Shown piece after piece: positions 13,001-22,673 of a DNA stretch of 35,228 nucleotides; position 1 is the stretch's first letter, and each line of letters starts with the position of its first letter. The position numbers and the translations under genes are program-made. Source of the DNA: Saccoglossus kowalevskii (taxonomy: Eukaryota; Hemichordata; Enteropneusta; Harrimaniidae); NCBI RefSeq assembly GCF_000003605.2, contig NW_003125412.1:1-35228 (forward strand), in the 5' to 3' direction. The notes beneath the pieces are model-generated. The model saw nothing but the letters and a program-made list of their open reading frames with translations, made no database searches and was not told the DNA's origin.

Positions 13001-16000
13001 AGGAAGGTAGCTGTATGCAAATTTGCTTTTACTTGTGTTTGTTCTTAAAGGCCCAGGTATACTTTAAATACGCTCCTAAACAATAGGGATCATTTCCTTG
13101 CTTGTCACGCTGTAGTAAACAGCTCCAGCCAAGCTCGGTAAAAACACGTTTTCTCGAACTTACAGGTCTATTATGTCGTGCCAAAGTGGATGCATGTGAC
13201 TATGAATACCACAGCAGTGATTGTGTGTAGTATTTATGACAATAAATAGTGTACAAGCTGAGATTTTAGCTGATAAAAGTGAAAAACATGAACCGGGAAA
13301 AGGGACGTGCCACTAATCTTGAATAATTATTACTGTCAATCAAAGTCACGTGATGTTGGACCGCTGAAACAGGATGCGTCATAGGCTATGCAAGTGATTA
13401 ACAACACTCATTAGCGTAGCCACACCTCCAATTCACACTTGCCGGGGGCAAGTGAATTGGGCCTTTAATGGCTCATTAGTTGTCTACTTTTTCTGGTCAA
13501 AATCTTATGAAAGACCTTAGTCTGTGTGTTTGTTTTGACAATTTGCTATGGCTCATACACATAATTGATGAACTTTGATTATTGGTGATCAAATCAAGAA
13601 CTTATACATTTAAATTATGGCTTAAATAGCTCAGTTTCTGTAATGTAGTGTTACTGGTAATGACAACATTCCAATACTTAATTACTATATATTTGTAATA
13701 TATAGTAGTCTGTTCTTACAAGTGAATTTCTATAGTGTAAATTTTTGTTTAACTGCAGCTTTACTGATGTATTTGATGTTGTGCAAGCTATAGCATGCCA
13801 CCCAGATCCAGAGATTGGTAGATCATTAAAGATTGGTGCAGTGTCAACTTGTGTAGACCCACTGAACAGTTTTATGACTCATAGGTAGGTGGGTGGGTGG
13901 GTATTACATGGATATCCTTGGGTGTTTTCAGTTTCTAGTACAGTAAAACATGTCAAAATATAAAAATTGTATGAAAGCCAAACATACAAATCTATAAAGT
14001 TCTGTTTCACAGGCGATGATGCTACCATGGTGATGGTCAATAAACAGTAATGATGACAATTAGTAACACCAGTATTTCAACTCACTGTGAACAATCACAA
14101 TCAGTTCACAATAAATAATATTGTCATGAAGATAGTGACTTCACTGTATATTTCAAAGTCTATTTTCTGGCTTTGAAAAACTGATGATAATTTTTAGGAC
14201 AGCTGAACCACACCAATTTGGCAACAAATTGCTCCCCATAACATGATACCGGTATATATCAAATAAAATAATCTGTCTCATTAATTGATATCACATGATT
14301 TGGCTTAGTACCGGTATTTTGTAAGGTAAATGACCTACCCGGTACTTTCTACTTACCCTTATATACTTAACAAAAACACTAAAATCTATCATTTATTATT
14401 TGCTATAGTTATTTTGTTATTTTGTTTTTTAATATCTTACTTTTGTTGCTATAAACTGATGGAAACACTGTATTTCTAAGGATGCAATAAATTATCTTTA
14501 TTATTATTTATTATTATAGGTATACATTTCCCAAATTGTTAGACCAATGTGCTGAAGGTTGGGTTAACAACATTATCTGTACAAGCTCTACAGCAATAAA
14601 GGTAACTATACAGGCTGAGATTTTACATCCACATGTACAACCAAAATGTATGAATATCTAGAATTTTACATGATAATCTGATTTCTTGGGTATTATTTTT
14701 CCATTGATGATTTTTTTGCGATGGTTGAGAGCTGGAATTATATAACAGTCTGAGGTGCACTGGTGAAATTTTACAATCTCATGATTTAAGCTTCACTGCA
14801 AAAAGAAAGCAAGTAGTGTAAAAGGGGAATGGTGTTATTGAATTGTTGATATTTTTTTTATTTGCAGAATCCAGACTTGGATGTACTGCAGCAATTATTG
14901 AGGTCTGTAAATCATGATGTTGCTTTGTTATTGGCTAATAATGGTGAAGTAACAAGGTAAAAAGATGTCTGTATATTATTGGTTTATTTCTAGCATGTTT
15001 TCTGATAGGATTCTGACTTTCAACAATGTTGTAATGTATGTTGTGTTTTAATTATAAGGTCTCCTGATGTGGACTTAATTTTATCTGAATCTGCATTCAC
15101 TGAGAGTAAAATGATAAGACAGCGATATCTTTCATGCCCAGGCTGGTGAGTCATAGTTTTCAACTTTAAGGGTGTAATAGAACATCATGAGGCAAAAATG
15201 CACAACAATCTGTTTAATATCCCATTAATCTTTTTTGCTATTCCAAAGTGTACTAGATCCTCAATGGAGTTTGAAATGAATTTATGTCCAATGAAGACAT
15301 AATTAAGCATTATGGAAAAAAAATTAATATTCAGTATAATGGAAATTGTCGTTAGACCGTCAAATATATTATGTAATAGTCCATACCCTGAATAAAGCTG
15401 TATGAATAAGCACAACTTTAATTGCATGAACATTGTAGGTACGGGTATGGTATGTCTTCTGTAGTTGCATGTTTATTGCAATGAGGGTTACCTGGTGTAT
15501 TTACATGACTACATATGGTTGTTTTTTGGAAGGTCACTTGGGAAATTCAGTTCAGGGACAATGACTCCTCCAATGACTGAAATATGTCTAAAGTTTGCTC
15601 CACCCCTGGAGAAGAACAGACTGATGAACAAGCTGCGAACACTACGAGGGGCATTATCAAAATATCCATTCCAAGGAAACATCTATACTGTGCGAGGGAG
15701 GGTTAGGTTCAGTGGTAGGTTATGTTTGATTTATAATCAGTACCGGTACAAGCAGGCAGTATACTCCCACAACTTGGTAGAATTATTCATTCATCACTAT
15801 GTATATGTGTACTATATATACAAAACCTGCTTCCATGAAGCTTTATTGATAGAATGTTGATATATACCGGTACTTCTTATAATAGCAATTTGATTGTTGA
15901 AGTCTTAAAGTCTATATATATGTAGTTAATTTAGTTTTAAATCTTGTTTCAGAACATGTTTGGCACAACTAAATGCACAAAGATATACAAAGTGTTTGAA

Positions 16001-17529
16001 GTTTGCATAGACATTGGCATGAAATATTCTATAAATTTAGAAGGACCCTTCCTTCTGCCTAAAATGTATGACTGTTCATTGCAAACTATCCTGTAATGGA
16101 AATTTTTTATTTAAAGAAGGCTTTATTTGAATCGCTGGTCGGAATATAGTTTTGTCAGGTTGGCTGTAAAGATGCGGTTTGTGATTGGTGGAGTTGTGTT
16201 TGATTCGGTCAAAACTATCCCTCAATTCATCATGGTATGGTCTAAAAAATGTCAACTAGGTTGGTTGACACATCAACATGCTTTTTTGAGTAAAAAAAAA
16301 GTGTTTTTTGCAAAAATAAATTGTGAAATGTCACTTGAATCAGTTTAACGATGTATAATAGTTAGGTTATTGCACAAAACATCGATCAGCTTGTGTATGT
16401 TTTGTGGTATTTTCATCCTTTCAGACTCTGGACTGAAAGCAACAGAATTTAATTGTGTTACACTGAGTGGTTATCTATTGATGACACCAGCTGAAGTACA
16501 TCCAGTTCCTCCACCATCCTCAGCTGCCAATGGTCCAGTATCTCCACAGGATCAGTCTAATCTCAACTTTGTTGTCTTTGTTGGAGTTGAGCTCCAGGAA
16601 AATAAACTGAAGGAGTGGCTCAGGGCTTGTGTAAAACCAGTAAGTCTTCAGATCAATTATGATTTAAATTTAGAAACTTCCTGGCTCTGAAATTAACTTG
16701 CACATAAGGAAGTAACTTTTGGTTAAGATATGATATCTATACAATAAGACTATGGGCAACAGTTGTGAACATCTTTTTACTGACTTTTAGTGTATGTATA
16801 TCCAGGTAGTTAATTATAGAATGTAAGAAAGTAACCTCACATATTGTGTGTAGTAGACTTTATTCCTTGGCCACATTTCATGAATCGGTATATACCTGAA
16901 ACAGTAAGTCAAATAACAAAAATGAATAGCTGTGAAAACAACAGTTTTGATAGAATGCCTATATATTTGTTATAGGATTTATATTTTTCCCTCATAGTAC
17001 ATACATTGTTTTTGACAAAGTCCAGCAAATCTCTTATTAATGGTAATGCTTCTTTCTTTTTTACTCAGAAACCACAGAAAAAACAGTTACGAACAAGACA
17101 AAGTCTGACAAAACAAGAACTAAAAAATATCCATGTAAGTAAAATTATTGATGTAAATTGTAGAATTGGAAAAAGTATTGGAACAGTTCTTTACTCTCAA
17201 CATATGTCTTTTACTGCAGACCAAGCATCATCTAAGTGCCTTGCCAGAAGGATGGTTTTATAATGGTTCACAGTATGTCAGCATGGCAGGTGATAAAACA
17301 TCATCACATCCCAGTATCCTTTTATACATACATGTAATCTTGTGTTCCTGTTTAAAGACATATTTGATTTCAACAGTTGATTTCATATCTCATATCATGT
17401 TTTACCTTAACTCATCCAACAGATATGGATAAATTCATTGACGAGTACGTTGATTTGGCAAATAAGGACATTGAAAATTACAATACAAGGATTGACCAAC
17501 ACAAGTTTGTTGACTTGTTTGATGATTAA
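2758..17529 (+). CDS. DNAAF9: DNAAF9 (C20orf194/Shulin) orthologue, 5' end outside window, 29 exons
   Basis: Family knowledge: DNAAF9 is the animal counterpart of Tetrahymena Shulin, a cytoplasmic factor that binds newly made outer-arm dynein, holds it inactive and helps deliver it to cilia. The human protein has also been proposed as an ARL3 effector. Seen here: 29 exons with GT/AG borders that join without a frame error into 2925 nt (974 codons plus TAA). They align along almost their whole length with the human protein (about 1177 residues) from roughly residue 230 to the C-terminus. Diagnostic stretches are KRPFVLFG, VCQSVSPRGP, FTDVFDVVQA, FPKLLDQC, PFQGNIYTVRGRVRFS, LPEGWFYNGSQYV and the end FVDLFDD. 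Exons are 43-215 nt. Exon coordinates are in the five block entries. The start codon and N-terminus are not in the window. Confidence 0.94.
4054..4425. repeat. Long imperfect inverted repeat in DNAAF9 intron
   Basis: The left arm (about 4054-4200) contains TTCATTCAAACTTGTACACA, ATACATCATACATACATA, GATCCAATTCAA and ATATTTCATTTAAACTTGGTA. The right arm (about 4270-4425) contains their reverse complements in order: TACCAAGTTTAATGAAATAT, TTGAATTGGATCATGA, TGATGTGTGATGTATGTGTT and AAGTCTGAATGTGAT. The left arm reversed, and the right arm directly, also resemble the internal units of the element at 19901-20600 (gatcatgaaa, tgtgtgatgtatg, aagtttgaa). This is probably two facing, diverged copies of that repeat family. 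Confidence 0.7.
5430..8057 (+). CDS. DNAAF9: DNAAF9 exons w5-w9 (residues 126-254)
   Basis: Exons: 5430-5511, 5618-5663, 7226-7310, 7623-7705, 7967-8057. They encode VCQSVSPRGPICCARTYFFS and HIPYP, then a 46-nt exon (GAGDLSRDKTDL), then YVEGIHAVLTAIQVYCKTHS (an amphipathic helix also present in the human protein), then ETVMFDTLKRECERNKLPLG, then DYIEFRIGAVDMEGQEVSLT. The 1.6 kb intron between w6 and w7 carries the element at 6034-6567. Acceptor tracts are pyrimidine-rich, for example TTTTTTCAG before 7226. Confidence 0.93.
6034..6567. mobile_element. MITE-like element with G-rich termini and candidate target-site duplication
   Basis: The left end is AGGGGAGGCAAGGGGGG. The right end is CCCTTGCCCCCCCCAC followed by a long C-run, which is the inverted version of GGGGxGGCAAGGG. 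AATATAG is found immediately outside both ends (6027-6033 and 6568-6574). Counting one more base gives TAATATAG against CAATATAG, so 8 bp with one mismatch. The interior holds several variants of TTTACGATTG / TTACGTTGTACGAA. No transposase frame is present. An 8-bp duplication would suit a hAT-type element, but the superfamily is a guess. Confidence 0.55.
8251..10447 (+). CDS. DNAAF9: DNAAF9 exons w10-w16 (residues 255-473)
   Basis: Exons: 8251-8362, 8558-8628, 8779-8829, 9044-9134, 9757-9860, 10108-10254, 10368-10447. Products in order: LFNIPSIEHKNETMGSVLFT (human counterpart ends GSVVFSESF), LVLTEHLPRYISWA, ATENDIKMSKEVGSFIK, HYGRVLINGESAHVFTSN, GIVFQHNRFGPIVLPKTHM then KLNFYDG, VALIIVTYKASFWQWLP then TPRTKAYKAFFSE, and VLSVWQKTEDEPAMVMAEKL. 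Seven consecutive exons keep phase. The 622-nt intron 9135-9756 holds nothing I recognise. Confidence 0.93.
10497..10839. mobile_element. 343-bp MITE with ~30-bp terminal inverted repeats
   Basis: The left terminus reads GCAATAGGGGATTTTCCGTT and continues CAACTGCGAGA. The reverse complement of the right terminus reads GCAATAGACCATTTTCCGTT and continues CACTGCGAGA. The repeats are about 30 bp long, with three substitutions and one indel. The element sits in a DNAAF9 intron between exons w16 and w17. Its composition is less AT-rich than the flanks. Open frames of 82 and 113 codons cross it on opposite strands, but neither resembles a transposase. Confidence 0.75.
11024..13884 (+). CDS. DNAAF9: DNAAF9 exons w17-w21 with degenerate P-loop-like motif (residues 474-668)
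   Basis: Exons: 11024-11125, 12119-12227, 12483-12571, 12778-12936, 13759-13884. Exon w17 and the start of w18 (NELQNAYNMEHGSPSRH and on) are poorly conserved. Exon w19 reads IIITILSGIPGSHKENL. This is a hydrophobic strand followed by G-x-P-G-x-x-K-E, as in human VTGLPGCHASEL, and it resembles a Walker A loop that lacks the canonical GK[ST]. Exon w20 ends with a basic, serine-rich loop (TASRKRSGRASASSRKK) and then the strand RVLIMTPR. Exon w21 gives SFTDVFDVVQAIACHPDPE, highly conserved. Introns here hold three repeats: 10497-10839, 11216-11545 and 13045-13468. Confidence 0.92.
11216..11545 (+). mobile_element. Dispersed repeat family A, copy 2, with short terminal inverted repeats
   Basis: The copy starts TATCCTCGGGGGC and ends GCCCCTGAGGATA, an imperfect 13-bp inverted pair that defines about 330 bp. 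The body matches the reverse complement of 688-925. It lies in the DNAAF9 intron before exon w18. Downstream sequence (11577-11760) resembles part of the element at 13045-13468 (GGGAT-ATTTCCTTG), which suggests stacked insertions. No coding capacity is evident. Confidence 0.7.
13045..13468. mobile_element. 424-bp non-autonomous element flanked by TTAA
   Basis: The left border is TTAA followed by AGGCCCAGGTATAC. The right border is CAATTCAC...TTGGGCCT followed by TAA, so that TTAA sits at both edges (13045-13048 and 13465-13468). The termini AGGCCCA / TGGGCCT are inverted. A TTAA duplication is typical of piggyBac-type insertion, so this may be a deleted piggyBac-like element. The short terminal repeats leave that uncertain. 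There is no transposase frame inside. It lies in the DNAAF9 intron between w20 and w21. Confidence 0.6.
14520..17529 (+). CDS. DNAAF9: DNAAF9 exons w22-w29, C-terminus and stop
   Basis: Exons: 14520-14601, 14868-14956, 15059-15145, 15533-15714, 16425-16639, 17069-17134, 17220-17313, 17423-17529. They encode YTFPKLLDQCAEGWVNNII, a segment ending DVALLLANNGEVTR, SPDVDLILSESAFTESKMI, LKFAPPLEKNRLM with PFQGNIYTVRGRVRFS, a proline/serine-rich loop (VHPVPPPSSAANGPVS) then VVFVGVELQENKLKEWLRA, KPQKKQLRTRQSLTKQEL, LPEGWFYNGSQYVSMAGDKT and FIDEYVDLANKDIENYNTRI, ending FVDLFDD and TAA at 17527-17529. The acceptor before 15533 (TTTTTTGGAAG) is weak. It is supported because it restores the exact human spacing W-x-x-G-K-F. 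The last acceptor (CATCCAACAG) is also pyrimidine-poor. Confidence 0.93.
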
Positions 17530-19815
17530 GCAGTCTAAACTTGTGTAACTAGTACTTCAATAGTAATTTTTCTCTTCAACTGAACTCTTTAAAATATCTG
17601 TGTTTAAGTTTGTTTTGTGATGGTTGTTTCTTTTTGTAAACAGAACTGTAAGTGGAAGGCATCAATAACAGTTGGTTTCGATTTCATATAGTTATATAAT
17701 ATAATAATAATTGTTCTGCCAAATTTCACCTGTGCAGATTGAGAAGTCAAATTTACAAAGTACAGTGATATGATTAGTGTTTTGTAAACAACTGTGATGT
17801 CACCATTTTCCCAATGGGTAATAAGCTGATACAAGCCCTGTAGGGGATTTGAATGCTGTTTACAAATGAAAAAAAAGTTGATAAATTTTCTCAGTGCAGC
17901 ACTTTCCAGTAACTGCTTTACTTTGATTATACTGCCCAAGTCCAGTTAAAGTGAAGTTGTCTGTTTAAACAATGTAGTCTTGTATACATGTCACATACAT
18001 GGCTGATATGATTACAATAGAGATACTGAAAATAAGCCATTTTGCACACACTAAATGTTTGCTGGGCATTATATAATTACATGTACCATACTAAAGTTGC
18101 AATTAAAGTGAATTATTTGGTTGATTCGTGAGTTCATGCAATGTTAATTTCTTGATAGTTATATGCTACCATGTCTGATGAAAAAAATATATAAATATAT
18201 ATGTTTGATATAAACAGCTAGTGCTTAAAAATATGTGATTGTCATGGAACAGTGAAATTCAGGCCATGTGTATGCTTTCCTTTAACACCCTAGTACCAGT
18301 GGTACCAGTAGGGGTAGGATTGATTGAAAAACAGACAGAGAGCTGATATATTTTTGTTCAACATTCCATTCAATCAAATGATATGCAAATTAGTTATTTT
18401 TATGCAAATTATAAAACATTGCTCAATGTTAAAACGGGGTACATCAATCCATCCATAAAATTTCTTACAAAAATTAAAATCAGATTAAATCAAATTAATT
18501 AATCATATAATTTCACAAAACTTGTACATGGGATCTAAATAATAATAAATGAGGTGTATTATAATTAAAAATTTAAGGTGTTTTTTTCCCGTCCAAATTT
18601 ATGTATATACTAAATGCTTAATGTTTGCTGTTCATATTTTGTACTTTATTATATATTACATTCACAACAATTAATGTGGCAGTGCTATTTAATTCCCATG
18701 AATGCAGTGTTAGTTTTCACTCACAAGGTGTTTATTTGTAAATGTTAAAATACATGTATGTACATTTTCTAAATCCAAGAAATCACTATCTGTACCGTCA
18801 TGGTAATGAGGCAAATAAATGAGACTATGAAAACTTCTTTTTTGCCACATACACCAGTTTTCTAAAAGCTCACATGAATAAATTGTTGTAATATCAACAT
18901 GCGTTTCAAGTGTATTCTTGTTGCCACAATCTCACTTAGTATTCCTTGTCAGCAGCCATGGCTGATTTTTTTGCCTTTTGTAACCTATTACAATTGATCC
19001 CAAACTATTGATGTCCCCACTAACATCAGATATTACACTAGTTTTAAATATTGTGTTTTAATATTTCCCATGTGTGAAGTGAGTACATTTTAAGCTTATT
19101 TTGGATGCGAAAATGATACAAATGTACTATGTTAAGCTGTATCAATGTATAAAACAACTTTATGCAGTGCAATTTTATAACATAATCATAATGTTGGTCA
19201 TTGTTTGGTAGCAATCAAAACACAGTATTTAAAGGGAGTACATGCTGCAAGTTGGCTGGCCCTCAGGTTAAGTTTGGTTTTTAATCTTGTGATGCCAGGT
19301 TTTCTTCAACATAGTAAGTAGTCCCAAAAAAATTTCTCAAGAGAGAAAGCACAACTATTTATTCTTTATGTAGATACATGTATACCACTTTTCCAATGAA
19401 AATATCAACATTAACTCACAAAAACAGTCACAGCATGGACGGTGTTCCAAGAGAAATCTTTGCTCTCAATCAATCAGGCCGAGAGAGTTGATAATTTAGG
19501 ATAATTAGCCCAATGATAATCTAGATTATCTCTGCTTAATAGGGAGACTGTGTTACATGACTTGGATATAACTTAATGCTTACACCACTTGTAAATCATA
19601 TCAGATCCATTCCAGGATGACTGACAGTGTAGTAACATGGTAGTTCTTTTATTGTATTTCATTGAATTGAACCACATTTTAACATGAAATATGACCTAGT
19701 CTGTGGTAGAGTCCACAATTATGACCATGCAATATGCTTTGTTCTGCGGGGTATCTGTCATCTAGCCTGAATGCTTTCTTCTTTATTTGTTTATTTTTTC
19801 ATTCAAAGAAACTCT
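17530..19815. other. DNAAF9 3' untranslated region and downstream spacer
   Basis: No gene is visible. Possible polyadenylation hexamers downstream of the DNAAF9 stop are ATTAAA at 18102-18107 and AATAAA at 18814-18819 and 18877-18882. Which one is used cannot be told from sequence. The minus-strand open frame at 17604-17939 has no recognisable similarity and looks like chance. The rest is AT-rich single-copy-looking sequence. Confidence 0.5.
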
Positions 19816-19875
19816 GAGATCTAATTGCTAAAAAAACAACAAAGAAAAACATTAAATGCATGCCTGTGAGAAATC
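19816..19875 (+). repeat. Direct repeat flanking the 19901-20600 element, left copy
   Basis: It begins GAGATCTAATTGC and ends near GAGAAATC, with AAAAACATTAAATGCATG inside. The same order of blocks recurs at 20608-20658 on the other side of the element. At about 50-60 bp it is far longer than a normal target-site duplication. Confidence 0.75.
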
Positions 19876-19900
19876 CTACAGCAAACAAGTCATTGTCAAT

Positions 19901-20600
19901 GACACGTCCCCGTTCCGTTCATATTTGAGTGACATATACATTCGAAGCAGATCATGACCAAAATGCACCTGCATATGTACAACACATTGTGCTAAATCTG
20001 AACAAAATTCATCCATGCATGACTGAGATCCGGTTCTGGAATTGTGAAAATACGTGATTTTGATGCATTTTCGGCCTTAAAATGGCCATCATTCCGCTAT
20101 CGTTAATGAGATCATGAAACAAATGCACATACATATTTGTGACATGATGTACCTTGTGTGTGTGAAGTTTGAACTTGATCAATCCAGACATGTCTCAGAT
20201 ACGGATCCAGAACTGAATTCTTTAAAACAAAATGGCCGCCAGTCGGCTATTTCGAACTTGATCCGAAAAAAAAAATGACGTGCATCAAGGTCCTATTATG
20301 TTCAATGTATGTACCAAATTTGAATGAAATCCGTCCATGCATAACTGAGATCCGGGTCCGGAATGGTGAAAATGTGTGATTTCAATGCATTTTCGGCCTT
20401 AAAATGGCCGCTTTTCGGCTATCGTTAATCGGATCATGAAAAAAATGCATGTGCATATGTCCCATATAATGTGTGATGTATGAGTGAAGTTTGAACTTGA
20501 TCGGTCCATGCATGTTCGAGATACAGGTGATCACGGACGCACGGACGCACACAGGGCAAAACATAAGTCCCCGTTTTCGGACTGCGTCCGAACGGGGACT
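19901..20600. mobile_element. ~700-bp repetitive element ending in a strong hairpin
   Basis: The right end (20566-20600) is a near-perfect hairpin: AGTCCCCGTT-tt-CGGAC, a 3-nt loop, then GTCCG-a-ACGGGGACT. The left end (about 19904) starts CGTCCCCGTTCCG, an inverted partner of the right terminus. Inside, two units about 323 bp apart share CGGCCTTAAAATGGCC (about 20071 and 20394), CTATCGTTAAT and GATCATGAAA. Related sequence occurs at 4054-4425. Open frames of about 60 codons on the minus strand recur because the units recur. They have no recognisable domain. Confidence 0.7.
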
Positions 20601-20607
20601 AACTAAA

Positions 20608-20658
20608 GAGATCTAATTGCCAAATAGAAAAACACTAAATGCATGTCTGCGAAAAATC
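20608..20658 (+). repeat. Direct repeat flanking the 19901-20600 element, right copy
   Basis: GAGATCTAATTGC, then AAAAACACTAAATGCATG, then CGAAAAATC. This is a diverged, slightly shorter version of 19816-19875. Confidence 0.75.
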
Positions 20659-21544
20659 ACACACCATTTGGTTGTTTCATGGATATTTCCCCTGGGGTGA
20701 TTTTTTTTTTCTGCCAATATTTGTGAATTAAGATTCACTATCACAATGTCAGTAAAAAATAGTGTAACAACCAGAGTGACAATCATGTGTTTAGAGAATG
20801 ATAGCATGCATTGTGAACCCAGAATAATGATTATAATAATATGCACAGGATTTGGATAGCAATAGTTGCACTTGTCCTTAGGAATTAGAAATTTATGTTT
20901 CATAACTTCGTATTTGTATAAGTCATTGTAGTCCAAAAAGGGGGAATTATGTTTACAGTTTTATAAACTATGGGAATGAAACTGTGTACTTACAAGTTGT
21001 GTAATTTTATATCAAAACCTTGTGTTAACTCTGTGACCTGATCTCTCTCAGGACAAAAAGTTGCACACACGCAAACCTACAACTGTACTTCGTCTTAATG
21101 GCTACTCAACTCTAACAGTCAGACCAATCAGAAAGCAGTTTGTTTTTATTGACAGGTTTTTCCAACATATTAAATTTTGCTTTGTACATATGCTTTAACT
21201 CAACAGTAACGTCATAGACGTCCCATTAGACCTTATCCACTCAGTTTTTTGGCACCAAGTGTCTAAACTCACTAGATTTTACCTCAAGCAGTCTGCTCAC
21301 AGTAGCGTAGTTTTGAACCCATAGTTGCAAGAAAGCACTGTCTTAACTAATAAATGAACAATTTTTTGAAATTGGCAGACTGGCCATTTTGTACATCAAA
21401 CTTGAGAGTATCATTACTGTAAAATCTACTGCTTCTATTAAAATGGTACAATACAACACAGGGGATGTGACTTCTATTGGAGCATCTACTGCATCAATTG
21501 TTTGAAATGAATGGATGCGACTTCTGTTAGGGATGCGGCATCTA
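20659..21544. other. Intergenic stretch with no recognised feature
   Basis: It lies between the hairpin element and the repeat block at 21545. I see no exon pattern or RNA gene. AGTAGCGTAGTTTTGAA at about 21303 recurs in similar form near 25026 (AGTAGCGTAATTTTGAA), so part of this stretch is probably an old dispersed repeat. Confidence 0.4.
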
Positions 21545-22130
21545 ATACAGATTTTATGGTACCAAGTTTATTCAGATTTGGTATCAAGATGGCAGTATAT
21601 TACTTCATGACGAAGTTGATTTTTTTTGTCAAGATTCTCTGCAATATGGGCATTGGCTGACTGGCAGCCATTTCATTTTTTTCTCAAATTCATACTGTAC
21701 AATCACATCCAAATTTGGTTCACACCTGGTAGCTATTTTATTTGACCAAAATCTTTGTTTTGCACAATTCTGCTTATGTCTTAAATTCTCACTGTCTGGT
21801 TAAGTTCAATCTTAGTGCACAATTGTATTCTAGCACATCAATGAAAGTTAATCATGATCTAAGATGGTTGACTGACAGCCAGCCATTATGCTTTTTGCTG
21901 AATTCTGCTTACCGGTATATTTCAAATTCTTACTGCCCAGGTAGGTTCAAACTTTTTACATCAATTTACCCGGTAACAGTCTATGTCACAATCCAATCAA
22001 ATATGGTCAACTGGCAGCCATTTTTGTTGTTGACATTAGATCAATTTTGTTTTAATTTTGGTATGATGGGTTTTATACATTGGGTGCCCAAGACACTGGT
22101 TCATACATGTATGATCCTTGAGATTTCAGA
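21545..22130. repeat. Diverged repeat block with recurring GACTGGCAGCCATTT motif
   Basis: The motif GGCTGACTGGCAGCCATTT (about 21655) recurs as GGTTGACTGACAGCC (about 21866) and GGTCAACTGGCAGCCATTT (about 22005). Each is followed by TTCTGCTTA or a similar block and by TCAAATTCTTACTG-type sequence. The plus-strand open frame at 21742-22134 runs through these units. Its product shows no known domain, so I treat it as repeat-derived. Confidence 0.55.
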
Positions 22131-22510
22131 ATAAACATCCTCAACTTTTGGAGAACTGCTGCAGATTTAACTGAAATGTAACTGGCTCCCCTACAAAATT
22201 CACACATTTATCAAGGATAAGTGTAGATGTAGCTTGTGAATGCCCTTCAGAGGGTTGGGTCAGGAGATGTGGTTAAAGGGACATTCACCCCTAAACATTT
22301 CTTAATTTTGAATGAATAAGAATCAATTATTCAGGATAATTAATCCACTGTTTCAATAGTCTAAAATTATCTCAACTTGGCAGCAAAACTTGTTTTTCCT
22401 GTATTGTAGGTGTCATTTACAATGACTTGGTTATTACATTACTAGACAGAATGTGAACAGCTCAACACTAATACTAGAAACAGTCGTGCAGTATTTGTAA
22501 ATCTTGACAC

Positions 22511-22516
22511 TTTAAT
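22511..22516 (-). terminator. Possible ATP5ME polyadenylation signal
   Basis: The minus strand reads ATTAAA here, about 160 nt past the ATP5ME stop codon, a sensible 3' UTR length for a small housekeeping gene. No AATAAA was seen nearer. The assignment is by position only. Confidence 0.3.
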
Positions 22517-22673
22517 CATTACCAATTCCAACAACAGAATTGTAACATATTTAAATACAGCAAATCTCTAACCTAATAATGTGAAATTCAAAACATAAAC
22601 AGCACTACAAATATCCAAGTATTCATCTGCAGTCAGTTTTCACAAGTGGTGATATTTTCCCTGAGACTTTCAT

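Noticed and set aside
15439-15449. Possible 11-nt microexon between DNAAF9 exons w24 and w25 (TAG acceptor before, GTATGT donor after)
   Set aside because: Including it breaks the frame into exon 15533-15714. Direct splicing gives the W-x-x-G-K-F spacing of the human protein.
15465-15860. 131-codon plus-strand open frame as a separate gene
   Set aside because: Only 15533-15714 is coding (DNAAF9 exon w25). The rest is intron read-through.
20009-20564. Two similar 60-codon minus-strand frames (both with IKFKLH and a HxxHxxH-like stretch)
   Set aside because: They are similar because they lie in the two internal units of the same repeat. There is no domain, and the codons follow DNA repeat similarity.
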